DNA from: Betaproteobacteria bacterium
GTDB lineage: Bacteria > Pseudomonadota > Gammaproteobacteria > Burkholderiales > SG8-39
Reading direction: 5' to 3'
Length of the DNA: 64,000 nucleotides
Assembly (NCBI GenBank): GCA_022340285.1
Contig: JAJDOG010000024.1
Location: 247,638-311,637, forward strand
Shown here one piece after another: positions 47,614-56,556 of this stretch. The translations under genes and the position numbers were made by a program. Position 1 is the first letter of the stretch; every line of letters starts with the position of its first letter. Under the pieces are notes generated by a model. That model searched no databases, had not been told where the DNA came from, and worked only from the letters and a program-made list of their open reading frames with translations.

Positions 47614-48295
47614 AGAGTACGACCGTCAAGAGTGCGAAGATGTACCACTGCAGGGCATAGGCGCGGTGCCTGGCGGCTCCCGATTCGGCGCGCGGCCAGC
47701 GTCTCACCAGTCCGTCGTCCAGGTCGCTCGTCTGGAGAACCACGATCGGCTGCAGCGCAAGTCCCGACCACGAGCGGAACCGGGCGAGATCCAGGTGCGG
47801 CCAGACCCGGCTCGCCGACGCCGTGTCGCCGAGCTCGAAGACCTGCACCGGCGGAAGGACTGCGATGCCCTCCAGCCGCACCGGGCCGGCCGGCGTGCGC
47901 ACCGAGGGCAACGCATCCCGCGTGCGCCCCTGTGCGACCCAGCCGCGGTTGACGAGCACGTATCGATCGCTCCCCCCGATACGCATGGGCATCACCACCT
48001 CGTATCCTGCACGGCCCTCGCGCGTCCGGTTGTCGATCAGAATAGCGTAACGGCTTACAAGTTCCCCGCGAACGGCAACGCGTCGCCAGGTCCAGGCTTC
48101 GGCGTCGATCGGAGCTGCGGGCAGCGTGACGGGCTCGGCGCGCGCGCGCGCTTCGCGTTGCGCCTGCGCGGTCTCCTTCTCGGCTGCGCGCCGTATTTGC
48201 CAGTTCCCGAGGGAAACGGACAAGGCGCAGAATGCCACCGCCGCAGCAGTCGTGACGAGCCGCGGACGAAACGTCCAGCGCGGGGCGGACTTCAT
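47576..48295 (-). CDS. SURF1 family oxidase assembly protein
   Basis: 239 residues with a membrane segment at each end (about 10-30 and 213-230) and a periplasmic domain containing PVRLEGIAVLPP and VLVNRGWVAQG, SURF1 hallmarks. SURF1 proteins bind heme A and help place it in CoxA. The gene is co-oriented with ctaB and sco and divergent from the small DUF2909 gene 63 nt upstream. Confidence 0.92.
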   Translation of the reverse strand: MKSAPRWTFRPRLVTTAAAVAFCALSVSLGNWQIRRAAEKETAQAQREARARAEPVTLPAAPIDAEAWTWRRVAVRGELVSRYAILIDNRTREGRAGYEVVMPMRIGGSDRYVLVNRGWVAQGRTRDALPSVRTPAGPVRLEGIAVLPPVQVFELGDTASASRVWPHLDLARFRSWSGLALQPIVVLQTSDLDDGLVRRWPRAESGAARHRAYALQWYIFALLTVVLYVALNLKRHRAG

Positions 48296-48358
48296 GATGG
48301 TTTCGCCGACGAGCCGCGCGTTCCGCTACACTGGAGAGGTCGGATCGACACGTTCGCC

Positions 48359-48556
48359 ATGCGCTATTTCGTGATCGGCATGCTCGCGCTCATCGTGCTT
48401 TCGCTCGGTTCGGCGCTGTTTTACCTGGTGAAGGATCGCGGTCAATCCATGCGTACCGTCAAGGCGCTCGCGGTGCGGGTGGGGCTGTCGCTCGCGCTGT
48501 TCCTGATCCTGATGGCGAGTTACTACTTCGGATTCATCACCGACAGGATTCGCTGA
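48359..48556 (+). CDS. DUF2909 twin-transmembrane protein
   Basis: 65 residues with two membrane helices (FVIGMLALIVLSLGSALFYLV and LSLALFLILMASYYFGFI) joined by a basic loop. DUF2909 proteins typically accompany cox genes in betaproteobacteria. It is on the opposite strand to the whole cox cluster. The ATG at 48359 is accepted on family length; there is no strong Shine-Dalgarno. Confidence 0.8.
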   Translation: MRYFVIGMLALIVLSLGSALFYLVKDRGQSMRTVKALAVRVGLSLALFLILMASYYFGFITDRIR

Positions 48557-48565
48557 CGCCGCGTC

Positions 48566-48595
48566 AAAAAAAGACGCCGCACGAAGGTGCGGCGC
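48566..48595 (-). terminator. Rho-independent terminator of the coxBAC transcript
   Basis: Reading the minus strand, CGCCGCAC and GTGCGGCG form an 8-bp stem (48575-48594) with a CTTC loop, followed by a run of T (plus-strand A at 48566-48572). It lies about 70 bases after the coxC stop. Confidence 0.85.
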
Positions 48596-48662
48596 TCCAC
48601 AAGCCCCGTTTCCGGGGTCAATTCCCCCTCCCCAACTCGTCGTTCGACGTCCCGGCCCTGCC

Positions 48663-49529
48663 TCAGAGCCAGTAGACCAGAATGAAGAGCAGCAGCCATA
48701 CCACGTCGACGAAGTGCCAGTACCACGCGACGCCCTCGAAACCGAAGTGGTGCTCGGGCTTGAAGTGGCCGGCGATCGAGCGGCCCAGTATGGCCATGAG
48801 CATGATGCACCCGATCGTGACGTGGAAGCCGTGGAAGCCCGTCAGCATGAAGAACGTCGAGCCGAACACGCCGGTGGTGAGCTTCAGGTTGAGAGCGTGG
48901 TAGGCATGCCCGTATTCATACATCTGGACGAAGAGGAAGGTGAGGCCCAGCGCAATCGTCGCGGCGAGCCAGCCGATCAGAGCGCCGCGCTTGTTCACCT
49001 TGAGGGCCCAGTGCGCGATCGTGACGGTTACACCGGAAGTGAGCAGCAACAACGTGTTGATCGCAGGTAAGCCGAACGCGGCAATCGGCGTGAACTGATC
49101 GCCCACGTTCGCCGGCCCGAAGCCGGCCGCGGGCCAGGCCCCCGAATAGTCGGGCCACAGGAGCTTGTTCTCGGCGTCCGCCAGCCACGGTATGGAGAAC
49201 GTGCGGATGTAGAAGAGCGCGCCGAAGAAGGCGGCGAAGAACATCACCTCCGAGTAAATGAACCAGCTCATCCCCCAGCGAAACGAGGCGTCGACCTGCT
49301 GATTGAAGCGGCCGCCCTCGGATTCGTGCGCCACGGTGCCGAACCAGCCGAACATCATGTAAGCGAAGATCACGAGCCCGATCGCCAGCAGCACATAACC
49401 GAGAGTCAGGTGATTCACCGTGAATGCCGCGCCGAAAGTAACAAAGAGCATGGCGGTCGCCGCCGTGATCGGCCATTTGGAAGGCGCAGGGAGGTAGTAG
49501 CGGCTGGCGGAGTGGGTGGTGCTTGCCAT
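48663..49529 (-). CDS. coxC: cytochrome c oxidase subunit III
   Basis: 288 residues with seven membrane segments. FIYSEVMFFAAFFGALFYIR carries the conserved Glu, and GFHGFHVTIGCIMLM and GVAWYWHFVDVVWLLLF are signature strings. Subunit III stabilises proton uptake to the aa3 oxidase. Last structural gene of the oxidase transcript, before the terminator. Confidence 0.97.
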   Translation of the reverse strand: MASTTHSASRYYLPAPSKWPITAATAMLFVTFGAAFTVNHLTLGYVLLAIGLVIFAYMMFGWFGTVAHESEGGRFNQQVDASFRWGMSWFIYSEVMFFAAFFGALFYIRTFSIPWLADAENKLLWPDYSGAWPAAGFGPANVGDQFTPIAAFGLPAINTLLLLTSGVTVTIAHWALKVNKRGALIGWLAATIALGLTFLFVQMYEYGHAYHALNLKLTTGVFGSTFFMLTGFHGFHVTIGCIMLMAILGRSIAGHFKPEHHFGFEGVAWYWHFVDVVWLLLFILVYWL

Positions 49530-49575
49530 GCGATTCTCCTAGAGAGAGCTTGTTTCTCTTGACTCCGGTACTGGA

Positions 49576-49791
49576 TCAGCGGGTCACGAAGTGCACGACC
49601 GACACGATGGTCAAGACGAACAGCGCCGCGCCGATCACCGCAGCCATGATGATCTGAAGTGGCGTCAGCTTGATCGAGGCATGGTCCTTGCCGCGACGCA
49701 CGCCGAAAAACGCCCAGAACACGGTCTTCGCGGCCTGCAGCGGCGTGGCGCGGCGCGGTGAATCTCCGGAATTCGCGGTCACGGCCCCCAT
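49576..49791 (-). CDS. DUF2970 membrane protein
   Basis: 71 residues, beginning with a polar 30-residue tail, then TVFWAFFGVRRGKDHASIKLTP and a single membrane segment (IIMAAVIGAALFVLTIVSVV). The family is found next to ctaG and coxC. Its role in the oxidase is not established. It begins 2 nt after ctaG stops. Confidence 0.82.
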   Translation of the reverse strand: MGAVTANSGDSPRRATPLQAAKTVFWAFFGVRRGKDHASIKLTPLQIIMAAVIGAALFVLTIVSVVHFVTR

Positions 49792-49793
49792 CC

Positions 49794-50345
49794 TCAGCTC
49801 TCGCCGCCGGCGCGTGGTGCCGCTGCGGCGGCGTTCACCTCGAAATACGTGTAGGACAGCGTGATCGTATTGACGTCTCGCGGCAAGTCGCCGTCGAGCA
49901 CGAATTGCACCGGCATCCTGCGGACCTCACCCGCCTCGAGCCGCTGCTGGCGGAAGCAGAAGCATTCCAGCTTCTTCACGTACCCGGCGGCGGTCTTGGG
50001 CCCGTAGCTGGGAATCGCCTGTCCGACGACCGGCACTTCTGACAGGTTGGCCACCTCGTACTCGATCACCGTCATCTCGCCCGGATGCATGCGGACGTGG
50101 CGCTGCAACGGCTTGAATTTCAGCGTTGTTCCTCGCGTGTTCGCGTCGAACTGGAAGGTCACCGAACGCGTCATGTCAACTTGCGTGTTGACCGGTGTCC
50201 GGTCCGCATTGAGCAGGTTGTTGAGGCCGGTCACATTGCAGATCGCCTTGTAGAACGGCACCATGGCAAAGCCGAAGCCGAACATTCCCACTGCGATGAC
50301 GGTGAGCTTGAGCAGCAGCTTCCGGTTTTCCGCCGCGAGGCTCAT
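49794..50345 (-). CDS. ctaG: cytochrome c oxidase assembly protein CtaG (Cox11)
   Basis: 183 residues. One N-terminal membrane segment (LTVIAVGMFGFGFAMVPFYKAIC), then an immunoglobulin-like periplasmic domain with the copper-binding KLECFCF motif. CtaG delivers Cu to the CuB site of CoxA. The ATG at 50345 overlaps the end of the small gene before it (ATGA). Confidence 0.95.
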   Translation of the reverse strand: MSLAAENRKLLLKLTVIAVGMFGFGFAMVPFYKAICNVTGLNNLLNADRTPVNTQVDMTRSVTFQFDANTRGTTLKFKPLQRHVRMHPGEMTVIEYEVANLSEVPVVGQAIPSYGPKTAAGYVKKLECFCFRQQRLEAGEVRRMPVQFVLDGDLPRDVNTITLSYTYFEVNAAAAAPRAGGES

Positions 50346-50467
50346 CGGGCGAGGAACACGTACTTCGCCATGATTGCAAAGAAGAACAGCGCGACGATAC
50401 CCCACAGCACCGCCGCAGTGATCCGGTTGTTGCGCGTGATGCGCTCGCGTCGTGTTACGCCACTCAC
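50342..50467 (-). CDS. 41-residue oxidase small assembly protein candidate
   Basis: Read from the GTG at 50467, which overlaps the coxA stop (GTGA), to the stop overlapping ctaG. The product is VSGVTRRERITRNNRITAAV followed by a single helix LWGIVALFFFAIMAKYVFL. A basic patch before one membrane helix is the pattern of the small proteins annotated between coxA and ctaG in related genomes. An ATG at 50527 would place 20 residues over the coxA end and is unlikely. Confidence 0.7.
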   Translation of the reverse strand: MSGVTRRERITRNNRITAAVLWGIVALFFFAIMAKYVFLAR

Positions 50468-52047
50468 TTCAGCACCGGCGGAGTCTCGAAGCTGTGATAG
50501 GGCGGCGGCGACGGCAGGTGGGTCCATTCGAGGCTATCCGCCCCATCCCACTGCTTGTCTGCGGCCTTCTTGCCGCTTCGTATCGTCGACACGACGATGT
50601 ACAGGAACAGCAGCTGGGACAGCCCGAACCCCCACGCGCCGATGGACGAGATAACGTTGAACTCGGTGAACTGGAGGCTGTAGTCCGGGATGCGCCGCGG
50701 CATTCCTGCAAGGCCCAGGAAGTGCTGAACGAAGAAGGTCATGTTGAAGAAGATGAACGACAGCCAGAAATGCCACTTTCCGAGCGTCTCGTTGTACATC
50801 TTCCCGGTCCACTTCGGCAGCCAGAAGTAGATGCCCCCGAAGGCGGAGAAGAGCGCCCCCGCGACCATCACGTAATGGAAATGCGCGACGACGTAGTACG
50901 TATCGTGCAGCTGGACATCGATCGGCACGATCGAGAGGACCAGGCCGGTGAACCCGCCCATGGTGAAGAGGAAGAGGAAGCCGCAGGCGAAGAGCATCGG
51001 GGTCTCGAACGTGAGCGAGCCGCGCCACATCGTCGCCACCCAGTTGAAGACCTTCACCCCCGTGGGTACCGCGATCAGCACGGTGGCGTACATGAAGTAC
51101 AGCTGCCCTTCGACCGGCATGCCGACGGTGTACATGTGATGCGCCCAGACCAGGAAGGACAGCACGGCGATCGATGCCGTCGCGTAGACCATGGACGTGT
51201 AGCCGAAGAGCGGCTTGCGCGCAAATGCCGGGATGATCTGGGAGATCACGCCGAATGCCGGAATGGCGATGATGTACACCTCGGGGTGGCCGAAGAACCA
51301 GAAGATGTGCTGGTAGAGAACGGGGTCGCCGCCCCCGGCGGCGTTGAAGAACGTGGTGCCGAAGTGGCGGTCCGTGAGAGTCATCGTCACCGCGCCGGCC
51401 AGCACCGGCATGACCGCGATCAGCAGGTAGGCGGTGATCAGCCAGGTCCAGCAGAAGAGCGGAATGCGCATCAGCCCCATTCCCGGCGCGCGCATGTTGA
51501 GGATCGTCGTGATGATGTTGATCGAGCCCATGATCGACGACGCGCCGAGGATGTGCACCGCGAAGATGGTGAGGTCCATCGACATCGGGGCCTGGACCGT
51601 CAGGGGCGCGTACATCGTCCAGCCGACTCCGGCCCCGCCGCCCGGAGTGAACTGCGCGACGATGAGCAGCAGCGCCGCTGGGGGCAACAGCCAGAACGAC
51701 AGGTTGTTCATCCGTGGGAACGCCATATCGGGCGCCCCGATCTGCATCGGGATCAACCAGTTCGCGAATCCGACGAAGGCGGGCATGATCGCGCCGAACA
51801 CCATGATCAGCCCGTGGTAGGTCGTCATCGCGTTGAATCGCTCCGGGTCCACGATCTGCAAGCCCGGCGCGAAGAGCTCGGTCCGGATGACGAGCGCCAT
51901 GATCCCGCCGACGAGGAACATCGTGAAGCTGAACCACAGGTACATCGTCCCGATGTCCTTGTGGTTGGTCGTGGTCACCCACCGCATGATCCCGGTGGGA
52001 TGATGCGCGTGGTCGTCGTGGCCGTGCGTGTCGAGAACAGCGCTCAT
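50464..52047 (-). CDS. coxA: cytochrome c oxidase subunit I
   Basis: 527 residues with twelve membrane segments. The low-spin heme His is in TYHGLIMVFG. The CuB site and the Tyr are in WFFGHPEVYIIAIPAFG. HHMYTVGM and AHFHYVM supply further CuB and heme ligands. This is an aa3-type subunit I. It begins 22 nt after coxB ends. Confidence 0.98.
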   Translation of the reverse strand: MSAVLDTHGHDDHAHHPTGIMRWVTTTNHKDIGTMYLWFSFTMFLVGGIMALVIRTELFAPGLQIVDPERFNAMTTYHGLIMVFGAIMPAFVGFANWLIPMQIGAPDMAFPRMNNLSFWLLPPAALLLIVAQFTPGGGAGVGWTMYAPLTVQAPMSMDLTIFAVHILGASSIMGSINIITTILNMRAPGMGLMRIPLFCWTWLITAYLLIAVMPVLAGAVTMTLTDRHFGTTFFNAAGGGDPVLYQHIFWFFGHPEVYIIAIPAFGVISQIIPAFARKPLFGYTSMVYATASIAVLSFLVWAHHMYTVGMPVEGQLYFMYATVLIAVPTGVKVFNWVATMWRGSLTFETPMLFACGFLFLFTMGGFTGLVLSIVPIDVQLHDTYYVVAHFHYVMVAGALFSAFGGIYFWLPKWTGKMYNETLGKWHFWLSFIFFNMTFFVQHFLGLAGMPRRIPDYSLQFTEFNVISSIGAWGFGLSQLLFLYIVVSTIRSGKKAADKQWDGADSLEWTHLPSPPPYHSFETPPVLK

Positions 52048-52069
52048 TGGGTTCTCCTGATACGAAGCT

Positions 52070-53200
52070 CTATTTGCGGGCAGCCTTGATCTCGGCGGGC
52101 TGGATCACTTCGCCGGTCTTGTTCGCCCAGCTGTTGCGGACATAGGTGATCACCGCGGCGAGGTCGGTGTCCGAGAGCTGCTTGAAGGGCGCCATGGCCG
52201 TGCCCTGCTTGCCGTTCAGCTCGAGCGCGATCTGCGCTTCCTTCGGCCCGTTCACCACTTTCGATCCGGAAAGAGGCGGAAATGCAGGCGGCGTTCCCAT
52301 GCCGTTTGCTTGGTGGCAAGCGACACAGTTGGTCTGATAGACCTTCTCGCCGCGCTGCTTGAGCGCGGCGAGATCCCAGACCTTGTCCGCATCCTCGGCG
52401 GCCGCCGCAACCTTCTTCGTCCGCTCGCCGACCCACGCCGTGTATTTTTCGGCTGACACGACTTCGACGACGATCGGCATGAAACCGTGGTCCTTCCCGC
52501 AGAGCTCGGCGCATTGTCCACGGTAGGTGCCTTCCTTGTCCGCCCGGAACCACGTATCGCGAATGAAGCCCGGATTGGCATCCTGCTTCACGGCGAGCGC
52601 CGGGACATACCATGAGTGGATGACGTCTGCGCCCGTGGTGAGCACGCGCACCTTCTTGCCGACCGGAACGACCAGCGGATTGTCCACCTCGAGGAGGTAG
52701 TGCTCTCCCTTCGGCGCCGTGCCGTGGATCTGGTCGGCCGGCGTGGCGAGGTTCGACAGGAACGAGATGCCCTCGCCTTCGCCGCTGAGGTAGTCGTAAC
52801 CCCACTTCCACTGGTAGCCGGTCGCCTTGATCGTCAGGTCCGGCTGCGCCGTGTCGCGCATCGCGAGCAGCGTCCGCGTAGCCGGCCATGCGATGAGCAC
52901 GAGGATCACGAATGGTATGACCGTCCACAGAATCTCCACCAATGTGTTCTCGTGGAACTGCGCGGCAACGTGGCCCTTCGACTTGCGGTGCGCGTACATG
53001 GCGTAGCCCATCGCGCCAAACACGCCGATGAAGATGACGACACAGATCACGAGAATGATTGTGTGCAGTTCGTGAACGCTCACGCCCTCCTTCGTCGCTG
53101 GCGTCTGCAGGTTCAACTGGTAAGCAGCGTGTGCCGTCACACCCCACGCTGCCATGCTCAGGCCGGCGACGACCCTGGCGAACTTTCCGAACATGCTCAC
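52070..53200 (-). CDS. coxB: cytochrome c oxidase subunit II with C-terminal cytochrome c domain
   Basis: 376 residues. A signal peptide (MSMFGKFARVVAGLSMAAWG and on) and two membrane segments are followed by a cupredoxin domain with the CuA ligands in GQCAELCGKDHGFMP. From about residue 285 a fused cytochrome c domain carries CVACHQ and the axial Met in GTAMAPFKQL. The fusion is the caa3/aa3 variant seen in many betaproteobacteria, so electrons can enter without a soluble cytochrome. It overlaps the upstream DUF2244 gene by four bases. Confidence 0.97.
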   Translation of the reverse strand: MSMFGKFARVVAGLSMAAWGVTAHAAYQLNLQTPATKEGVSVHELHTIILVICVVIFIGVFGAMGYAMYAHRKSKGHVAAQFHENTLVEILWTVIPFVILVLIAWPATRTLLAMRDTAQPDLTIKATGYQWKWGYDYLSGEGEGISFLSNLATPADQIHGTAPKGEHYLLEVDNPLVVPVGKKVRVLTTGADVIHSWYVPALAVKQDANPGFIRDTWFRADKEGTYRGQCAELCGKDHGFMPIVVEVVSAEKYTAWVGERTKKVAAAAEDADKVWDLAALKQRGEKVYQTNCVACHQANGMGTPPAFPPLSGSKVVNGPKEAQIALELNGKQGTAMAPFKQLSDTDLAAVITYVRNSWANKTGEVIQPAEIKAARK

Positions 53201-53691
53201 CTCTTCTGATAGCTTGATAACCGTTGCCCAAGCAGCGCGGCAAGCTCGAGCCGCCCCGCCTCCGGCAGGTGGCGGCCGATCTCGAGCTCGCGCCCATGCG
53301 AGCGCAGTGCGAGGCGAGGTTCCCGGCCGTGCTTTCTCAGCACGAGCCGCGCCCAGTAGGGATTGAATTCGTACGCGCTGGTCCTGCCGGCGTCCCGAAT
53401 CTCGACCTTCAACGCTCCCTGCTCCTCTACGAACTTCTCGTAATCACCGGCGTGACGACTCACGCAGTAGAACGCCGCGGTGAGCGCCACTATCTCCAGT
53501 CCGGCGAAGGGCAGGATGACCCAGGCGCCAAACACGGCAAAGCCGATCCCGATGCCGAACGACACGGTCGTCGTCGCGCCCAGCAGCAACCACAGCGTCC
53601 GCGGCGCGATCGAGCAATTGCGCTGGATCGTCAGCCGGAGGGCCGCCTGCGGCCCCGATGGTTGCAAGTCGGGGCGGATCTCGTCCCTCAT
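53197..53691 (-). CDS. DUF2244 membrane protein
   Basis: 164 residues with two close membrane segments (TLWLLLGATTTVSFGIGIGFA and VILPFAGLEIVALTAAFYC) and a C-terminal soluble part. DUF2244 genes commonly precede coxB in alpha- and betaproteobacteria. It overlaps coxB by four bases and is probably the first gene of the oxidase transcript. A TGTGATAAAT on the minus strand in the region before it may include a -10. Confidence 0.85.
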   Translation of the reverse strand: MRDEIRPDLQPSGPQAALRLTIQRNCSIAPRTLWLLLGATTTVSFGIGIGFAVFGAWVILPFAGLEIVALTAAFYCVSRHAGDYEKFVEEQGALKVEIRDAGRTSAYEFNPYWARLVLRKHGREPRLALRSHGRELEIGRHLPEAGRLELAALLGQRLSSYQKR

Positions 53692-53831
53692 CGGTGTGCC
53701 TGCCTGGACGCGAGCGGGGGAAACCGCCTTCTTCTTGAAGCGCGCAAATTTATCACATGCCGTCGATTACGGACAAGCATGCGCCCTCTGCCGCAAGTCG
53801 GGCGCCGGCGTCGCTCCTGCGATCAATCCCG

Positions 53832-54710
53832 CTACCGACCGGAGGCCGCTCGATCAAATTTGATTATCTGCCGGCCGTCCGCCGCGACGCGGGGTCGCGG
53901 CTTCCAAGCGTGCCCGTACACGATTTCGAAACTCGCGGGCACTCGCCCTTCGCGCATTCTTTGCGCGTACGCCCGCCGGGCACGATCCCAGATGCGTCGA
54001 CCGGTCAAGCCGCGTCGCCGGGCGGCGAGCGAGTTGATTTGGCCCGATGCCCGCAATTCCGCAATCAGCTCCTCGAAACGTGGATACGTGAAGGTCACGA
54101 CCTCCATGTCCATCACGGGATCGGCGAATCCTGCGGCAACCAGCATATCGCCTAGGTCATGCATATCGACGAAGGGATGCACGTGCGGTTGCGGATCGTC
54201 CGCGAACGCCGACCGCAGCTCCTTGAGCGTATCCGGTCCCAGCGATGAGAACATGAGCAGCCCGTCGGTGGCCATCACCCGGCTCCACTCATGCAGCACC
54301 GCCCCTGGGTCGTCACTGTGCGCAAGTGCGAGGTTCGACCAGACGAGATCGCAGGACTGCGAAGCCAGCGGCAACCGCTCTGCGTCGGCAACCAGCCTGC
54401 ACGGCAAGCGCGGTGCAAAGAGGTGCCGGATGCGTGCGCGCCAGCCAATGCGGCGATCCGTGCCGAGACTTGCCGGCGCGAAGCCGACTGAGATTGCGGT
54501 TGCTCCCGGGTAGCGCATGCAAAGCCCCGCGGCGTCCCCGCCGACGTCGACCACGCGCCGCGGCGTGAGCTTGATGTATTCGAGCCGCTCGAGCATTCGT
54601 CGCCCGATTTCGTCGGCCAGCGGGTCGCGAAACGCGCCGCGCCGCCGCGCGCGCGCATTGGCACGACGCACCGCGTCACGATCGAGCCAGCACGGCGCGG
54701 GAGCCGGCAT
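53832..54710 (-). CDS. bioC: malonyl-ACP O-methyltransferase BioC
   Basis: 292 residues, class I SAM methyltransferase. Motif I reads RVVDVGGDAAGLC rather than the more common DLGCG. The BioC-typical LMFSSLGPDTLKELRSAF is intact near residue 155. BioC methylates malonyl-ACP to start pimeloyl synthesis for biotin. It follows bioB by 75 nt. The unusual motif I lowers certainty slightly, but context supports it. Confidence 0.88.
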   Translation of the reverse strand: MPAPAPCWLDRDAVRRANARARRRGAFRDPLADEIGRRMLERLEYIKLTPRRVVDVGGDAAGLCMRYPGATAISVGFAPASLGTDRRIGWRARIRHLFAPRLPCRLVADAERLPLASQSCDLVWSNLALAHSDDPGAVLHEWSRVMATDGLLMFSSLGPDTLKELRSAFADDPQPHVHPFVDMHDLGDMLVAAGFADPVMDMEVVTFTYPRFEELIAELRASGQINSLAARRRGLTGRRIWDRARRAYAQRMREGRVPASFEIVYGHAWKPRPRVAADGRQIIKFDRAASGR

Positions 54711-54785
54711 CAGCGACTTCGCCCTCGCATCGCCGCAGTGGCCGCACCGCGGGTCGCCTGCCGTACACTCGGGCGCGCGTACCGG

Positions 54786-55787
54786 TCAGGCCGGCCCCAA
54801 CTCATCTTGGTCGAGGGAGCGCATGCCGAGCTTGGCGAGCAATTCGCGGTCCTTGGCCGCCTCCGGGTTCCCCGTGGTGAGGAGCATGTCCCCGTAGAAG
54901 ATCGAGTTGGCGCCGGCGAAGAAACACAGCGCCTGCATCGGCTCCGGCATTTCCTGGCGACCCGCGGAAAGCCGCACATAGCTCCTCGGGAGAGTGATTC
55001 GTGCCACCGCCACCGTCCGGACGAACTCGCTCCAGTCGAGTGGTTCGGTCGCTGCCAGAGGCGTCCCCGGAACCCTGACCAGCATGTTGATCGGCACGGA
55101 TTCCGGCGGCGGCTCGAGCTCCGCCAGGGCGGCGATCAGCCCCGCGCGCTGGCGGCGGCTCTCGCCCATGCCGATGATGCCGCCGCAGCAGACGCGGATT
55201 CCGGCGGCGCGCACGCGCCCGAGCGTCGCCAGGCGGTCGTCGTAGGTGCGCGTCGAGATGATCTGCGCGTAATGTTCCGGAGCCGTGTCGAGATTGTGGT
55301 TGTAGTAGTCGAGCCCCGCGTCCCGAAGCCGCTCGGCTTGGCCTTCGCGCAGCAGTCCGAGCGTCGCGCAGGTCTCGAGCCCGAGCGCCTTCACCTCGCG
55401 GATCATGGCGAGTACCGGTTCGAGATCCCTCTCCTTGGGCCCGCGCCAGGCAGCGCCCATGCAGAATCGCGTCGCCCCCGCTTCTCGCGCCGCGCGTGCG
55501 GCGCGCGTGACCTCATCCAGCGCGAGCACATCCTGATCCGGGACTCCGGCGTCATACCGGGAAGACTGGGGACAATATGCGCAATCCTCGGGACAACCAC
55601 CCGTCTTGACGGACACCAACGTGGACAGTTGCACCGCGTTCGCGTCGAAGTGCGCGCGATGCACGCCGTGCGCACGATAAAGAAGATCGTTCAGCGGAAG
55701 CTCGAACAGCTGCTCGACCGCCGTACGCCCTGCGATGGGCCCTGCGGCAATGTCCGATTCGGCGGGTTTGACCGTGATTGACGGCAA
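54786..55787 (-). CDS. bioB: biotin synthase
   Basis: 333 residues, radical SAM. The cluster motif is [16 protein letters not shown] (the CxxxCxxC). Later strings include [13 protein letters not shown], and the [2Fe-2S] ligand region is [11 protein letters not shown]. It inserts sulfur into dethiobiotin. bioA, bioD and bioF are not in the window. Divergent from comF. Confidence 0.97.
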   Translation of the reverse strand: MPSITVKPAESDIAAGPIAGRTAVEQLFELPLNDLLYRAHGVHRAHFDANAVQLSTLVSVKTGGCPEDCAYCPQSSRYDAGVPDQDVLALDEVTRAARAAREAGATRFCMGAAWRGPKERDLEPVLAMIREVKALGLETCATLGLLREGQAERLRDAGLDYYNHNLDTAPEHYAQIISTRTYDDRLATLGRVRAAGIRVCCGGIIGMGESRRQRAGLIAALAELEPPPESVPINMLVRVPGTPLAATEPLDWSEFVRTVAVARITLPRSYVRLSAGRQEMPEPMQALCFFAGANSIFYGDMLLTTGNPEAAKDRELLAKLGMRSLDQDELGPA

Positions 55788-55857
55788 GGCTACGCTCGTC
55801 GCGCAAAAGATTGATGGTGTCCGAGGCTGCTGCGGCTGTCAAACTGGTCGCCAAACC

Positions 55858-56556
55858 ATGACCATGCACATATCCAAGATCTGGCGCGCCGTGACCCGGT
55901 CGGTGTTGGCGCCGGAATGCCTGCTATGCGGAGCCGCCGCCGGAGACGCCATGCTGTGCGAGGCATGTGCAGCGGCGCTGCCGCAGCCTCCGCCGGCCTG
56001 TCCCGTCTGTGCCGCCCCGAGCCCGGGTGCCGCCGTTTGTGGCGCATGTCTTTCGCGACCGCCCTCGTTCGATGCAACGTTTGCGGTATGGCCCTACGGA
56101 TTTCCGATCGACCGGCTGGTTCAGTCCCTCAAGTACCGGGGAAATCTTCCGGTCGCGCGCATGTTCGGCGCTGCGCTCGCGCTGCGCGTGGCCGGACGCA
56201 CCGTGGACGTCGTCGCGCCGATGCCGCTCGCGCGCGAGCGGCTCACGGCGCGCGGTTTCAACCAGGCCATGGAGATCGCGCGTGCGACGGTTGCTCGCTC
56301 GGCGCTGGTCAACGCAAAGATCGAGCGGGTGCGCGACACGGCGAGCCAAACGGATCTCCCGTACGTCGAACGCGCGCGCAACGTGCGGGGCGCGTTCGCA
56401 TGCGGCGGCACCTTGCGGGGGCTGCGCGTTGCCGTCGTCGACGACGTGATGACCTCGGGCGCGACCCTCGACGAGCTGGCGGAGACCCTCAAGCGTGCCG
56501 GCGCGGCGTGGGTGGAGAACTGGGTGATCGCGCGCACGCTGCCGCGAGATGTTTGA
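55858..56556 (+). CDS. ComF family protein
   Basis: About 232 residues from the ATG at 55858 (ATG at 55864 also possible). An N-terminal zinc-finger region has CLLCGAAAGDAMLCEACAAAL and CPVCAAPSPGAAVCGACL. The phosphoribosyltransferase domain has GFNQAMEIARA and the PRPP loop VAVVDDVMTSGATLDEL. ComF-type proteins aid DNA uptake or recombination in some bacteria; here the role is unknown. Its end overlaps trmL by eight bases. Confidence 0.92.
   Translation: MTMHISKIWRAVTRSVLAPECLLCGAAAGDAMLCEACAAALPQPPPACPVCAAPSPGAAVCGACLSRPPSFDATFAVWPYGFPIDRLVQSLKYRGNLPVARMFGAALALRVAGRTVDVVAPMPLARERLTARGFNQAMEIARATVARSALVNAKIERVRDTASQTDLPYVERARNVRGAFACGGTLRGLRVAVVDDVMTSGATLDELAETLKRAGAAWVENWVIARTLPRDV

Noticed and set aside
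50452..52089. A 545-residue plus-strand frame over coxA
   Set aside because: It is rich in Arg, His, Glu and Asp with no hydrophobic core and mirrors the unmistakable coxA on the minus strand.
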